Positions 7,717-14,408 of a DNA stretch of 23,700 bases are shown here, piece after piece. Made by a program: the position numbers and the translations under genes. Every line of letters starts with the position of its first letter. Position 1 is the stretch's first letter. The notes under the pieces were generated by a model. The model saw only the letters and a list, made by a program, of their open reading frames with translations, was not told the DNA's origin and searched no databases. The stretch is from JAFIEN01 sp051859505 (lineage in GTDB: Bacteria > Pseudomonadota > Alphaproteobacteria > Rhodobacterales > Rhodobacteraceae), in assembly GCA_051859505.1 (NCBI GenBank), contig JBHYFN010000056.1, positions 1 to 23,700 of the forward strand, given 5' to 3'.

Positions 7717-8601
7717 TCATGCGGCGGCCCTGCGCTGTGCTTCGCCCGCGGCGGTGGCCTGCCCCCGCGACAGGCGCTGCATGATCCGTTCCAGCACCAC
7801 CTCCGAGACCTTGGTGAAGGCCAGGTAGAAGACCAGCAGGAACAGGAAATACCACATCCGCCAGTCGCCATGCGGATAGGCGGTGAAGCGCGGCGTCTGG
7901 GTCGCGCCAAGCTCGCGCGCCCAATAGACGATATCCTGGATGCCCAGAAGGAACAGAAGCGGCGTGGCCTTGATCAGCACCATCCAGAGGTTCGACAGGC
8001 CCGGCAGCGCATAGACCCACATCTGCGGCACGATGATCCGGCGAAAGACCTGGCCCTGCGTCATGCCATAGGCCTCGGCGGTTTCGATCTGGGGCCGGGG
8101 CACGGCCCGCATCGCGCCGAACAGCACATTGCCGGCGAAGGCGCCGAAAACGATGGCGAAGGTCAGGACGGCGATGAAGAAGGCATAGGTGTCATGCACA
8201 TATTGCGGTGCATTGCTCTGCGGCAGCTTGGCCGCGGCGCAGACGATGAAATCGCTGCCCTGCCGGATCGGCTGGTCCCAGTCGGGGCATTTCACCTGAT
8301 GGCGGATCCATTCAAAGGCCTGGTCCAGCGCGATGACGAAGAACAGGAAGAACGCGATATCGGGCACGCCGCGCACGATGGCGATATAGCCCTTGCCCAG
8401 CCACGAGAGCGGCGCGATGCGCGAGCGCGCCAGGATCGCGCCGCCAAAGCCGAAGGCCAGCGACACCGGCGCCGTGATCGCCAGAAGCAGCAGCACCGTC
8501 CCGAAAGCATAGTAGAGGTTCATATGCTTCGGAGTCGTCAGATAGCACAGCATCCAGCGGATGCCGTCGAGCGTGTCGGGATCGGTGCAGAAGGAAAACA
8601 T
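7717..8601 (-). CDS. ABC transporter permease, HisQ-type (polar amino acid / opine family)
   Basis: 294 residues, with the EAA loop EAYGMTQGQVFRRIIVPQ (176-193) and hydrophobic helices around 31-55, 71-93, 138-162, 195-222 and 247-270. It pairs with the HisM-type permease in an importer of amino-acid-like solutes. It is longer than typical HisQ/ArtQ proteins (roughly 230 residues); the extra length includes an approximately 40-residue hydrophilic loop (about 98-137) between helices that contains Cys105 and Cys121. ATG 8601 is the family-like start; a hairpin separates it from the binding-protein gene. Expression is probably from the upstream operon promoter, reduced by the hairpin. Confidence 0.9.
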   Translation of the reverse strand: MFSFCTDPDTLDGIRWMLCYLTTPKHMNLYYAFGTVLLLLAITAPVSLAFGFGGAILARSRIAPLSWLGKGYIAIVRGVPDIAFFLFFVIALDQAFEWIRHQVKCPDWDQPIRQGSDFIVCAAAKLPQSNAPQYVHDTYAFFIAVLTFAIVFGAFAGNVLFGAMRAVPRPQIETAEAYGMTQGQVFRRIIVPQMWVYALPGLSNLWMVLIKATPLLFLLGIQDIVYWARELGATQTPRFTAYPHGDWRMWYFLFLLVFYLAFTKVSEVVLERIMQRLSRGQATAAGEAQRRAAA

Positions 8602-8614
8602 CGGGCCACGCTGA

Positions 8615-8640
8615 CCCGGGGGCGGTTGCCCGCCCCCGGG
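8615..8640 (-). terminator. Intercistronic GC hairpin between binding protein and permease genes
   Basis: CCCGGGGGCGG (8615-8625) and CCGCCCCCGGG (8630-8640) form a perfect 11-bp stem with a four-base loop, 11 bases after the binding-protein stop. No T-run follows. In ABC importer operons a structure at this place commonly gives partial termination or protects the 3' end, so more binding protein than permease is made. That function is inferred from position. Confidence 0.7.
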
Positions 8641-8651
8641 ATCGCCTCAGA

Positions 8652-9371
8652 TCACTGAACCGAATCCTCGGCGAACCACTTTTCCTGAAGCGCGGCGAGG
8701 GTGCCATCCTCGGCCACCGAAGCCAGCGCCGCGTTCAGCACCTCCATCAGCTCGGTATCCGACTGGCGCAGGCCCATGGCCACGCCGCCGCCCAGCGGCA
8801 CGCGGTCGCCCACGAAGGCCAGCTCGCCCCCCGAGGCCTCGACCAGCGGCAGGAGGTAGTCGTAATCGGCAAAGACCACATCCGCCTCGCCCGAGCGCAC
8901 GGCGGCGACCGTCTCGTCCGGGGTCGAGAACTCCAGCAGCGTCGCGTCAAGTTCCGCGATATAGCCCGCCTGGATGGTCGAGACCTGCGCCGCCACGACG
9001 CCGTTGATATCGGCATCCGGCGTCAGGCCCACATAGGCGCTGGGCGTCGGCGGGTAGTATTCGTTGGTGAAGCTGATCACCTCGGCGCGGCCTTCGGTGA
9101 CGCTCATCCCGGCGATGATGACGTCATAGTTGCCCGAGACGAGGTTGGGGATGATCGTGTCCCAGTCATTCACGACCCATTCGCAATTCAGCCCGGCGCG
9201 GCTGCACAGCTCGTCGCCCAGTTCGCGCTCGAAGCCGTCGACCTCGCCATTGTCGTTGATGAAGTTCCACGGAGGATAGGCGCCCTCGGTGCCCATGCGG
9301 GTCACGTCCTGCGCGGCGGCGGCGCCGGCCACGAGGGCCAGTGCGGCGGTGGTGAGGATGAGTTTCTTCAT
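8652..9371 (-). CDS. Extracellular solute-binding protein family 3 (polar amino acid / opine)
   Basis: 239 residues with a Sec signal peptide (MKKLILTTAALALVAGAAAAQ, cleaved near residue 20-21). The mature part opens with the family-3 signature region GTEGAYPPWNFINDNGEVDGFERELGDEL (28-56) and continues with WDTIIPNLVSGNYDVIIAGMSVTEGRAEVISFT, the usual hinge and ligand pocket. It captures the substrate in the periplasm for the two permeases. A GGGAG ribosome site lies 5-9 bases before the ATG. Size is normal for HisJ-like proteins. Ligand identity cannot be read; the downstream catabolic genes suggest an amine-bearing compound. Confidence 0.94.
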   Translation of the reverse strand: MKKLILTTAALALVAGAAAAQDVTRMGTEGAYPPWNFINDNGEVDGFERELGDELCSRAGLNCEWVVNDWDTIIPNLVSGNYDVIIAGMSVTEGRAEVISFTNEYYPPTPSAYVGLTPDADINGVVAAQVSTIQAGYIAELDATLLEFSTPDETVAAVRSGEADVVFADYDYLLPLVEASGGELAFVGDRVPLGGGVAMGLRQSDTELMEVLNAALASVAEDGTLAALQEKWFAEDSVQ

Positions 9372-9430
9372 TTGGATCTCCCTTGTTGTGGTTCGGGTTG
9401 GTTGAAACGGCTTGGTCTGCGGTTGTGCCT

Positions 9431-9472
9431 CGTCAGGGGGCCTCTGGGGGCGTCAGGGGGTCTCAGGGGACG
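9431..9472. repeat. Two 20-bp tandem repeats plus a partial unit next to the ATPase stop
   Basis: Units 9431-9450 and 9451-9470 both begin CGTCAGGGGG and differ at three positions; CGTCAC begins a third partial unit that runs into the ATPase stop codon at 9473. The array fills about 40 bases of the 101-base gap before the binding-protein gene. The rest of the gap (9372-9430) holds the binding-protein ribosome site and no clear promoter. Confidence 0.75.
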
Positions 9473-10249
9473 TCACGCCGGCATGGTGGCCGAGAGAAAC
9501 CCCCGCAGCCGTTCGGACCGGGGAGTGCCGAACAGCGCGTCGGGGGGGCCTTCCTCCTCGATCCGGCCCTGATGCAGAAAGATGACGTGATCGCTCACAT
9601 CGGCGGCAAGGCGCATGTCATGGGTGACGATGATCATGGTGCGCCCCTCTTCGGCCAGCGCCTTGATCACCTTGACCACCTCCTGCTCGAGTTCGGGATC
9701 AAGCGCCGAGGTCGGCTCGTCGAACAAAAGCGCCTTGGGTTCCATGCAAAGGGCGCGGGCAATTGCGGCGCGCTGCTGCTGTCCGCCCGAGAGCATCGCC
9801 GGATAGGCATCGGCCTTGTCGCCGATCCCCACCTTGGCCAGATATCCGCGCGCCGCCTGTTCCACCTCGGCCCGGTCGCGCTTGAGCACCGTCACCGGCG
9901 CCTCCATCACGTTCTGCAGGATCGTCATATGCGCCCAGAGGTTGAAGCTCTGGAACACCATCGACAGGTTGGTGCGGATCCGGATCAGCTGCGCCTTGTC
10001 GGCGGGGTGGCGGTTCAGCCCGCTGCCGGCCCATTTCACCGGCTCGCCGCAGAACAGAACCTCGCCCTGCTGGCTGTCCTCAAGCAGGTTGCAGCAGCGC
10101 AGAAGCGTGGATTTGCCCGAGCCGGACGAGCCGATCATCGCCACCACATGGCCCGCGGGCGCCGTGATATCCACGCCCTTGAGCACCTCAAGCGTGCCGA
10201 AGGACTTGTGAAGATCACGGATCTCGATGACCGGCGCTTGCGTGTTCAC
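9473..10249 (-). CDS. Amino acid ABC transporter ATP-binding protein (HisP/GlnQ type)
   Basis: 258 residues with all ABC ATPase motifs: Walker A GSSGSGKST (40-48), Q-loop Q100, signature LSGGQQQR (153-160), Walker B LLFDEP with D177 and E178, and switch His210. It drives the two permeases encoded downstream. The start at 10249 is a GTG with only a weak purine stretch upstream. It is the first gene of the operon by layout, because a 147-base gap separates it from the PhnD-like gene. The order ATPase, binding protein, permease, permease is common for opine/histidine-type importers. Confidence 0.94.
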   Translation of the reverse strand: MNTQAPVIEIRDLHKSFGTLEVLKGVDITAPAGHVVAMIGSSGSGKSTLLRCCNLLEDSQQGEVLFCGEPVKWAGSGLNRHPADKAQLIRIRTNLSMVFQSFNLWAHMTILQNVMEAPVTVLKRDRAEVEQAARGYLAKVGIGDKADAYPAMLSGGQQQRAAIARALCMEPKALLFDEPTSALDPELEQEVVKVIKALAEEGRTMIIVTHDMRLAADVSDHVIFLHQGRIEEEGPPDALFGTPRSERLRGFLSATMPA

Positions 10250-10270
10250 GTCTGGCTTTTTTCCCTGTTT

Positions 10271-10305
10271 CGCAAGGTTGCGCCGATTTTTGCGGCGAAT
10301 GCAAC
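10271..10305. promoter_or_regulatory. Overlapping inverted repeats upstream of the amine operon
   Basis: Within the 147-base gap before the ABC ATPase, CGCAA/TTGCG (10271-10282) and a nested repeat GTTG-CGCCG ... CGGCG-AAT-GCAAC (10277-10305) overlap, so only one can form at a time. They lie 22-56 bases from the GTG start, a suitable place for an operator or leader structure of the operon. A TTGACG further upstream on the minus strand could be a -35 element, but no matching -10 was found. Regulator unknown. Confidence 0.35.
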
Positions 10306-10396
10306 GCCTTGTCGCGCCTTTCCCTGCGTCAATCGCCCGGATTCGCCCGTTTTTGCGGCATCTGACCAGTTGGCGGCCCGAAGGCCGGGGTTCAGG

Positions 10397-11152
10397 TCAG
10401 GCGGCGGGCGCGGGTGGCAGCGGCAGGTCATAGGCCGCAGGCGGCAGGGCGACGATCCCCCGCAATCCCAGAAGCGGCCCCTTTGCTTGGTCCTGCGGCA
10501 GGGCGGCGATGGCGGCGGCCAGTGCGGCGCGGTAGGGCGCGGGATCCTGACCGGCGCGGGTGATGTAGCTTTGCCCGGGGCTGGCGAAGCTGCGCCCGAT
10601 CACCCTGACCTCGGCCGCGCGCGGATCCCAGCGGCTCAGCCCGCGCCATGTGACCGCGTCGAGTGCTGCCAGATCGGCCAGCCCCCCGGCCACGGCATGA
10701 AGCGAGGCGGCATGCGCGCCCGTCTGAACCGCGGGGTTCAGCGTCACCCCCTGGGCGAGAGCCGTCTGGACCGGGGCGCCCCAGCCGGAGTTCGACAGGG
10801 CCTCGTTATAGGCGAAGCGGTAGCCTGCGCAGTCCTGAAGGCGCTTGGCGGGGTCGTCCTTCCTCACGACGAAGAGGCTGTAGTAGTCGCCCGGAGCCGC
10901 CTCGGGCAGGCCGTAATCGGCGGCGCCGATCAGCGTGACCCGGTCGCGGAAGGCGGCGCGATAGGGCAGGTTGCAGATCTGGCCCAGCACCAGATCGGGG
11001 CGCGCCCATCCCTCCATATGCGGGACGCTGCGGTCGAGCCTTTCGGGCGCGTCGATCCCGCGCGCGGCAAGCTCGGCCCGGATCAGCGACCAGAACAGAT
11101 CCTGCGCGGCCGCCGATTCCGGCCGGTCATACATCGGAAGCGATGCGAACAT
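10397..11152 (-). CDS. PhnD-like phosphate/phosphite/phosphonate-binding family protein without signal peptide
   Basis: 251 residues resembling the PhnD / type-2 periplasmic-binding fold: MFASLPMYDRPE at the start, DLVLGQICNLPYRAAF (53-68), YYSLFVVRKDD (90-100), YRFAYNEALSNSGWGAP (111-127) and LADLAALDAVTWR (148-160). Members normally bind phosphonate-like anions outside the membrane, but no signal peptide or lipobox is present, and upstream in-frame codons do not supply one. It is preceded by eight G before ATG 11152, which may act as the ribosome site, and lies 10 bases after the TerB-like gene. No phosphonate permease or ATPase is adjacent, so it is probably a cytosolic or orphan binding protein. 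Function unknown. Confidence 0.8.
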   Translation of the reverse strand: MFASLPMYDRPESAAAQDLFWSLIRAELAARGIDAPERLDRSVPHMEGWARPDLVLGQICNLPYRAAFRDRVTLIGAADYGLPEAAPGDYYSLFVVRKDDPAKRLQDCAGYRFAYNEALSNSGWGAPVQTALAQGVTLNPAVQTGAHAASLHAVAGGLADLAALDAVTWRGLSRWDPRAAEVRVIGRSFASPGQSYITRAGQDPAPYRAALAAAIAALPQDQAKGPLLGLRGIVALPPAAYDLPLPPAPAA

Positions 11153-11162
11153 GCCCCCCCCT

Positions 11163-11618
11163 TCAGGCCCCGTCAGGCGCGCCCCGCGCCTCGACCCGCT
11201 GGCGGGCAAGGGCGCTGTCCTGATCGGTCACGCCCAGCATGGGCGCGATCATCCGCAGAAGGGCGAGTTCGTGGTCGTCCTTCTCGCCATCGGCGACGAC
11301 GACTTCCCACAGCGCCTCGATCACCGCCATCCGTTCCTCGTAGGGGACGGCCTCCTTGATGGCGCGGGTGAAGCGGACGGTGTCGGGGGCCTGATGCTCG
11401 AGATCCTGCGCATCGGCGCGCAGCTTGGCAGCCTCGACCGGGTTGAGGTCATAGCGCCTGGCAAGGATGCGGTCGATGCGGGCGATCTCGGCCACATCGT
11501 AAGTGCCGTCGGATTTGGCGATCCGCACCAGAAGCGCGCCGAGTGCCAGCCGGGCATCGGTATCGGGGATCGGCTCGGGATCGGGGGCCAGAAGGCGGCG
11601 CAGGAAATCGGTGAACAT
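11163..11618 (-). CDS. TerB-like (tellurite resistance TerB / DjlA N-terminal family) protein
   Basis: 151 residues, predicted all-helical and cytosolic. Two acidic repeats typical of TerB are visible: LLVRIAKSDGTYDVAEIARID (29-49) and VVVADGEKDDHELALLRMIAPMLG (107-129), whose Asp and Glu residues probably bind metal. In alphaproteobacteria such stand-alone proteins are common and seldom linked to tellurite; no ter genes are nearby. The start at 11618 was chosen because the frame upstream of it overlaps the AEC transporter gene. It lies between that gene (44-base gap) and the PhnD-like gene. Its specific role is unknown. Confidence 0.83.
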   Translation of the reverse strand: MFTDFLRRLLAPDPEPIPDTDARLALGALLVRIAKSDGTYDVAEIARIDRILARRYDLNPVEAAKLRADAQDLEHQAPDTVRFTRAIKEAVPYEERMAVIEALWEVVVADGEKDDHELALLRMIAPMLGVTDQDSALARQRVEARGAPDGA

Positions 11619-11662
11619 GGGGCTTACATAGGGCCAGTCGGCCGGGGGGGAAAGAGCAAGGC

Positions 11663-12613
11663 TCAGGGCAGGAGCCAGATCCAGAAGGCGCCGGTGAACA
11701 TGCACAGGCCCGTGCCTACCAGCACCGCCGAGGCCGCGACCCGGCGGGCATGGCCATAGCCATGGGCAAAGAGATAGGCATTCACCCCCGGCGCCATCGC
11801 CGCCGTCACCACCGCCGAACGCAAGGCCGGGTCGGAGAGGGCCGCGCCTCCCCCGAACCCAAGCCCCCCGTGGCCCAGAAACCAGACCGTCGCCGGATGC
11901 AGGACCAGCGAAACCGCGACGATGAACAGGATCACCCGCATGTCGCCTTCGGGCCGATAGCGAAACAGCACCCCGCCCAGACCGAACAGCGCCGCCGGCA
12001 GGGCGGCCCGCGCGATCAGGTCAAGCCCGTCGGTCAGGACCCCCGGCAGCGCCAGCCCCGTGAGGTTCACCGCAAAGCCCATCGCGATCCCGAGGATCAG
12101 CGCGTTGCGGAACAGCGCCCGTCCGATCTTGGCCGGCAGGGCGGCAAGGGCGCCGCCGCGGGCCTTGACCAGCTCCATCACGGTGATGCCCAGTGTATAG
12201 CAGAAGGGCGCATGCAGCGAGAGGATGACGATATTGCCCACCGTGGCCTCGGGGCCATAGGCGCGCTCGGTGATCGGCAGGCCCAGCAGGATCGAATTCG
12301 AGAACAGCCCGCAAAAGCCGATGGCGACCGAATCCTCCCACGACCGCCCGAACAGGAACCGCGCGCCGATCAGCCCCGCGACAAACCCCAGCGTCGCCCC
12401 GGCATAGAAGCTGCCCAGAAGATGCAGATCGAAGCTCTGGCCCAGATCCAGCCGCGCCACCGCCAGAAACAGCACGACCGGGATCGCGAAGCCCTGCGCG
12501 AAGGTCATCAGCCCGTCGACCGCCGCCTCGCCCATCAGCCCGCGCCAGGCGGCAAGATAGCCGATCCCGATCACCACGAAGACCGGCAGGATGACCGAGG
12601 CGAGGATCGTCAT
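11663..12613 (-). CDS. AEC family transporter (auxin efflux carrier / malate permease family)
   Basis: 316 residues, very hydrophobic with about ten membrane helices in two five-helix halves, as in the AEC family. The first helix region LASVILPVFVVIGIGYLAAWRG (4-25) and the FSNSILLGLPITERAYG segment (104-120) are characteristic; the conserved asparagine and proline in the latter belong to the broken helix of the first half. Bacterial members export or exchange malate, malonate and other carboxylates. No ribosome site is obvious at 12613. Substrate not predictable. Confidence 0.92.
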   Translation of the reverse strand: MTILASVILPVFVVIGIGYLAAWRGLMGEAAVDGLMTFAQGFAIPVVLFLAVARLDLGQSFDLHLLGSFYAGATLGFVAGLIGARFLFGRSWEDSVAIGFCGLFSNSILLGLPITERAYGPEATVGNIVILSLHAPFCYTLGITVMELVKARGGALAALPAKIGRALFRNALILGIAMGFAVNLTGLALPGVLTDGLDLIARAALPAALFGLGGVLFRYRPEGDMRVILFIVAVSLVLHPATVWFLGHGGLGFGGGAALSDPALRSAVVTAAMAPGVNAYLFAHGYGHARRVAASAVLVGTGLCMFTGAFWIWLLP

Positions 12614-12634
12614 CCGCGCGCGCGCCCGGTTGTT

Positions 12635-12688
12635 GGCCCGTCCGGTGGCCCGTCGCTAGGGCAGTCGTTCGGCCCGTCTGGTGGCCCG
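12635..12688. repeat. 18-bp direct repeat, 36-bp period
   Basis: GGCCCGTCCGGTGGCCCG (12635-12652) recurs at 12671-12688 with one change. Both copies are in the 90-base gap between the MBL hydrolase stop and the AEC transporter start. No promoter or ribosome site was recognised in this gap. Confidence 0.7.
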
Positions 12689-12703
12689 CCCCTGTCGCCG
12701 CCG

Positions 12704-13501
12704 CTAGCAGGCAAGCTCGATCACCATGCCGTCATGCGCGGGCGTCACGTTCGCGGGCGTCTCTTGCGCGACGGTCGCGTAGTCCAGATCTATATGCATG
12801 TTGGTCAGGATGGCCTGCGCAGGCTGCGCCCGGGCGATCCAGTCCAGCGTGCGCTCGAGATGCGCATGGGTCGGATGCGGCGTATAGCGCAGCGCGTCGA
12901 GGATCAGGAAATCGAGGTCCGAGAGCGCGGGCCATGCGGGTTCGGGGATCTCCGAGACATCGGGCAGATAGGCCAGCCCGCCGATGCGGAACCCCAGCGC
13001 CGCCATGCTGCCGTGGCGCAGCTCGATCGGGGTCAGCCGGATCGCGCCGCCGGCCCCCAAGACCTCGAACGGCCCCTCGATCGTGTTGAGGTCAAGGATC
13101 GGCGGATAGGCCGAACCCTTGGGCTGCACGAAGGCATAACCGAAGCGCGAGACCAGATCGTTGCCGGTCTCTCCATCGGCCCAGACCTGCAGGCGCTCGC
13201 CGGTGTTGTGGACGATCATCCGCAGATCGTCGATCCCGTGCACATGATCGGCATGGGCATGGGTATAGACCACCGCATCCAGCCGCCCGACCCCCGCATC
13301 CAGAAGCTGCGCGCGCATGTCGGGCGAGGTGTCGATCAGGATCTGGGTCACCCCCGCCTCGTCGATCCGGCTGACCAGCATCGAACAGCGCCGCCGCCGG
13401 TTGCGGGGGTTCTCCGGGTCGCAGGCGCCCCAGTGCCCGCCCAGCCGCGGCACCCCGCCCGAGGATCCGCAGCCCAGGATGGTGAAGCGCAAGAGCGCCA
13501 T
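12704..13501 (-). CDS. MBL-fold metallo-hydrolase (PhnP-like)
   Basis: 265 residues of the metallo-beta-lactamase superfamily. The N-terminal GCGSSGGVPRLGGHWGACDPENPRNRR (10-36) is typical of the PhnP-like subgroup, cyclic-phosphodiester hydrolases. The metal motif HAHADH is at 81-86, with later ligands plausibly H163 in ELRHGSM and the D193/D201 region. Its ATG shares one base with the TatD stop (TGATG), so the two genes are translationally coupled. This TatD-MBL pair is common in Rhodobacteraceae. The physiological substrate is unknown; RNA- or nucleotide-phosphodiester turnover is a guess. Confidence 0.91.
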   Translation of the reverse strand: MALLRFTILGCGSSGGVPRLGGHWGACDPENPRNRRRRCSMLVSRIDEAGVTQILIDTSPDMRAQLLDAGVGRLDAVVYTHAHADHVHGIDDLRMIVHNTGERLQVWADGETGNDLVSRFGYAFVQPKGSAYPPILDLNTIEGPFEVLGAGGAIRLTPIELRHGSMAALGFRIGGLAYLPDVSEIPEPAWPALSDLDFLILDALRYTPHPTHAHLERTLDWIARAQPAQAILTNMHIDLDYATVAQETPANVTPAHDGMVIELAC

Positions 13502-14355
13502 CAGGCGGCATCCCGCAGGCCGGCCGCCTTGGTGAAGAGGCGGTCGAAATTGGCGGTGGTGGCGCGGGCGAAGTCCTCGAGGCCCAGGCCGAAAACCGCG
13601 GCCCCTGCGCGGGCGGTATGGGCGGTATAGGCCGGTTCGTTGCGCCGCCCGCGATGGGGCGGCGGGGCGAGGTAGGGGCTGTCGGTTTCAAGCAGGATCC
13701 GGTCAAGCGGGGCGGCGGCAAAGATCGCGCGCAGATCCTCGGACCTGGGAAAGGCCGCGATGCCCGACATCGACAGGTAGAACCCCAGATCAAGCGCCGC
13801 CCGGGCAAGGCCCGCCCCGCTGGAAAAGCAGTGCATGACGCAAGTGAAGGCGCCGGCGCGATGTTCCTCGGTCAGGATGCGGGCCATATCCTCGTCGGCG
13901 TCGCGGGCATGGATGATGAGCGGCAGGCCCGAGGCCCGCGCCGCCGCGATATGGATCCGCAAGGAGGCCTGCTGCGCCTCGGCCGTCTCGGCGGTGTAGT
14001 GATAGTCCAGCCCGGTCTCGCCGATGCCCACGCATTTGGGATGGCGGGCGATGGCCAGAAGCGCCTCGACGCTGGCCATCGGCTCGGTGGCCACGCTCAT
14101 CGGATGGGTGCCGGCGGCGTAAAGCACCGGGCCATGCGCCTCGGCGATGGCGCGGACCTGCGGCTCGGCCCTGAGCTTAGTGCAGATCGTGACCATCCGG
14201 TGAACGCCGGCGGCGCGGGCGCGGCCGACGACCTGATCCAGCTCGCCCTCGAAATCGGGGAAATCGAGGTGGCAATGGCTGTCGACCAGTTCGGGAGGCG
14301 CAGGCGCGGCGTCGGAGGCTGTCTCAGGTTCGGTCACGAGGTCGGGGACTTTCAA
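13501..14355 (-). CDS. TatD family hydrolase / metal-dependent DNase
   Basis: 284 residues with the complete TatD metal set: HxH in DSHCHLD (H27, H29), E113 in GIGETGLDYHY, H149 in LIIHARDAD, H175 in CVMHCFSSG, and D225 in LLETDSPYLAPPPHRG. TatD proteins are cytosolic 3'-5' nucleases linked to DNA repair and quality control. The longest frame starts at a TTG (14355); a GTG at codon 7 is an alternative start, and no ATG precedes the HxH motif. It lies 50 bases after the holB stop in the operon holB-tatD-MBL hydrolase. Confidence 0.92.
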   Translation of the reverse strand: MKVPDLVTEPETASDAAPAPPELVDSHCHLDFPDFEGELDQVVGRARAAGVHRMVTICTKLRAEPQVRAIAEAHGPVLYAAGTHPMSVATEPMASVEALLAIARHPKCVGIGETGLDYHYTAETAEAQQASLRIHIAAARASGLPLIIHARDADEDMARILTEEHRAGAFTCVMHCFSSGAGLARAALDLGFYLSMSGIAAFPRSEDLRAIFAAAPLDRILLETDSPYLAPPPHRGRRNEPAYTAHTARAGAAVFGLGLEDFARATTANFDRLFTKAAGLRDAA

Positions 14356-14378
14356 ATATGCACTGGCTCTGGGTTCTT

Positions 14379-14408
14379 GGGGCCCTTGGTTGAGGGGCCC
14401 TTGGTTCA
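14379..14408. repeat. 15-bp tandem duplication over the holB stop
   Basis: GGGGCCCTTGGTTGA (14379-14393) is followed directly by GGGGCCCTTGGTTCA (14394-14408). The TCA ending the second copy is the holB stop on the minus strand. The duplication fills over half of the holB-tatD gap. Confidence 0.8.

Noticed and set aside
9431..9472. Tandem units as a CRISPR fragment
   Set aside because: Units abut with no spacers, are only 20 bp and number barely more than two; no cas genes are present.
9383..11359. Long plus-strand open frame (658 codons) opposite the ABC ATPase and PhnD-like genes
   Set aside because: It is antisense to genes with clear family motifs and its translation is Arg/Gly/His-rich with no recognisable domain, a usual effect of high GC and codon bias.
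11163..11618. TerB-like gene as part of a tellurite-resistance or anti-phage ter cluster
   Set aside because: No terC, terD, terZ or associated defence genes are nearby; single TerB-like genes are common housekeeping companions.
11750..13630. Long plus-strand open frame (626 codons) opposite the AEC and MBL genes
   Set aside because: It mirrors the codon pattern of the real minus-strand genes, crosses intergenic gaps, and has no domain signature.
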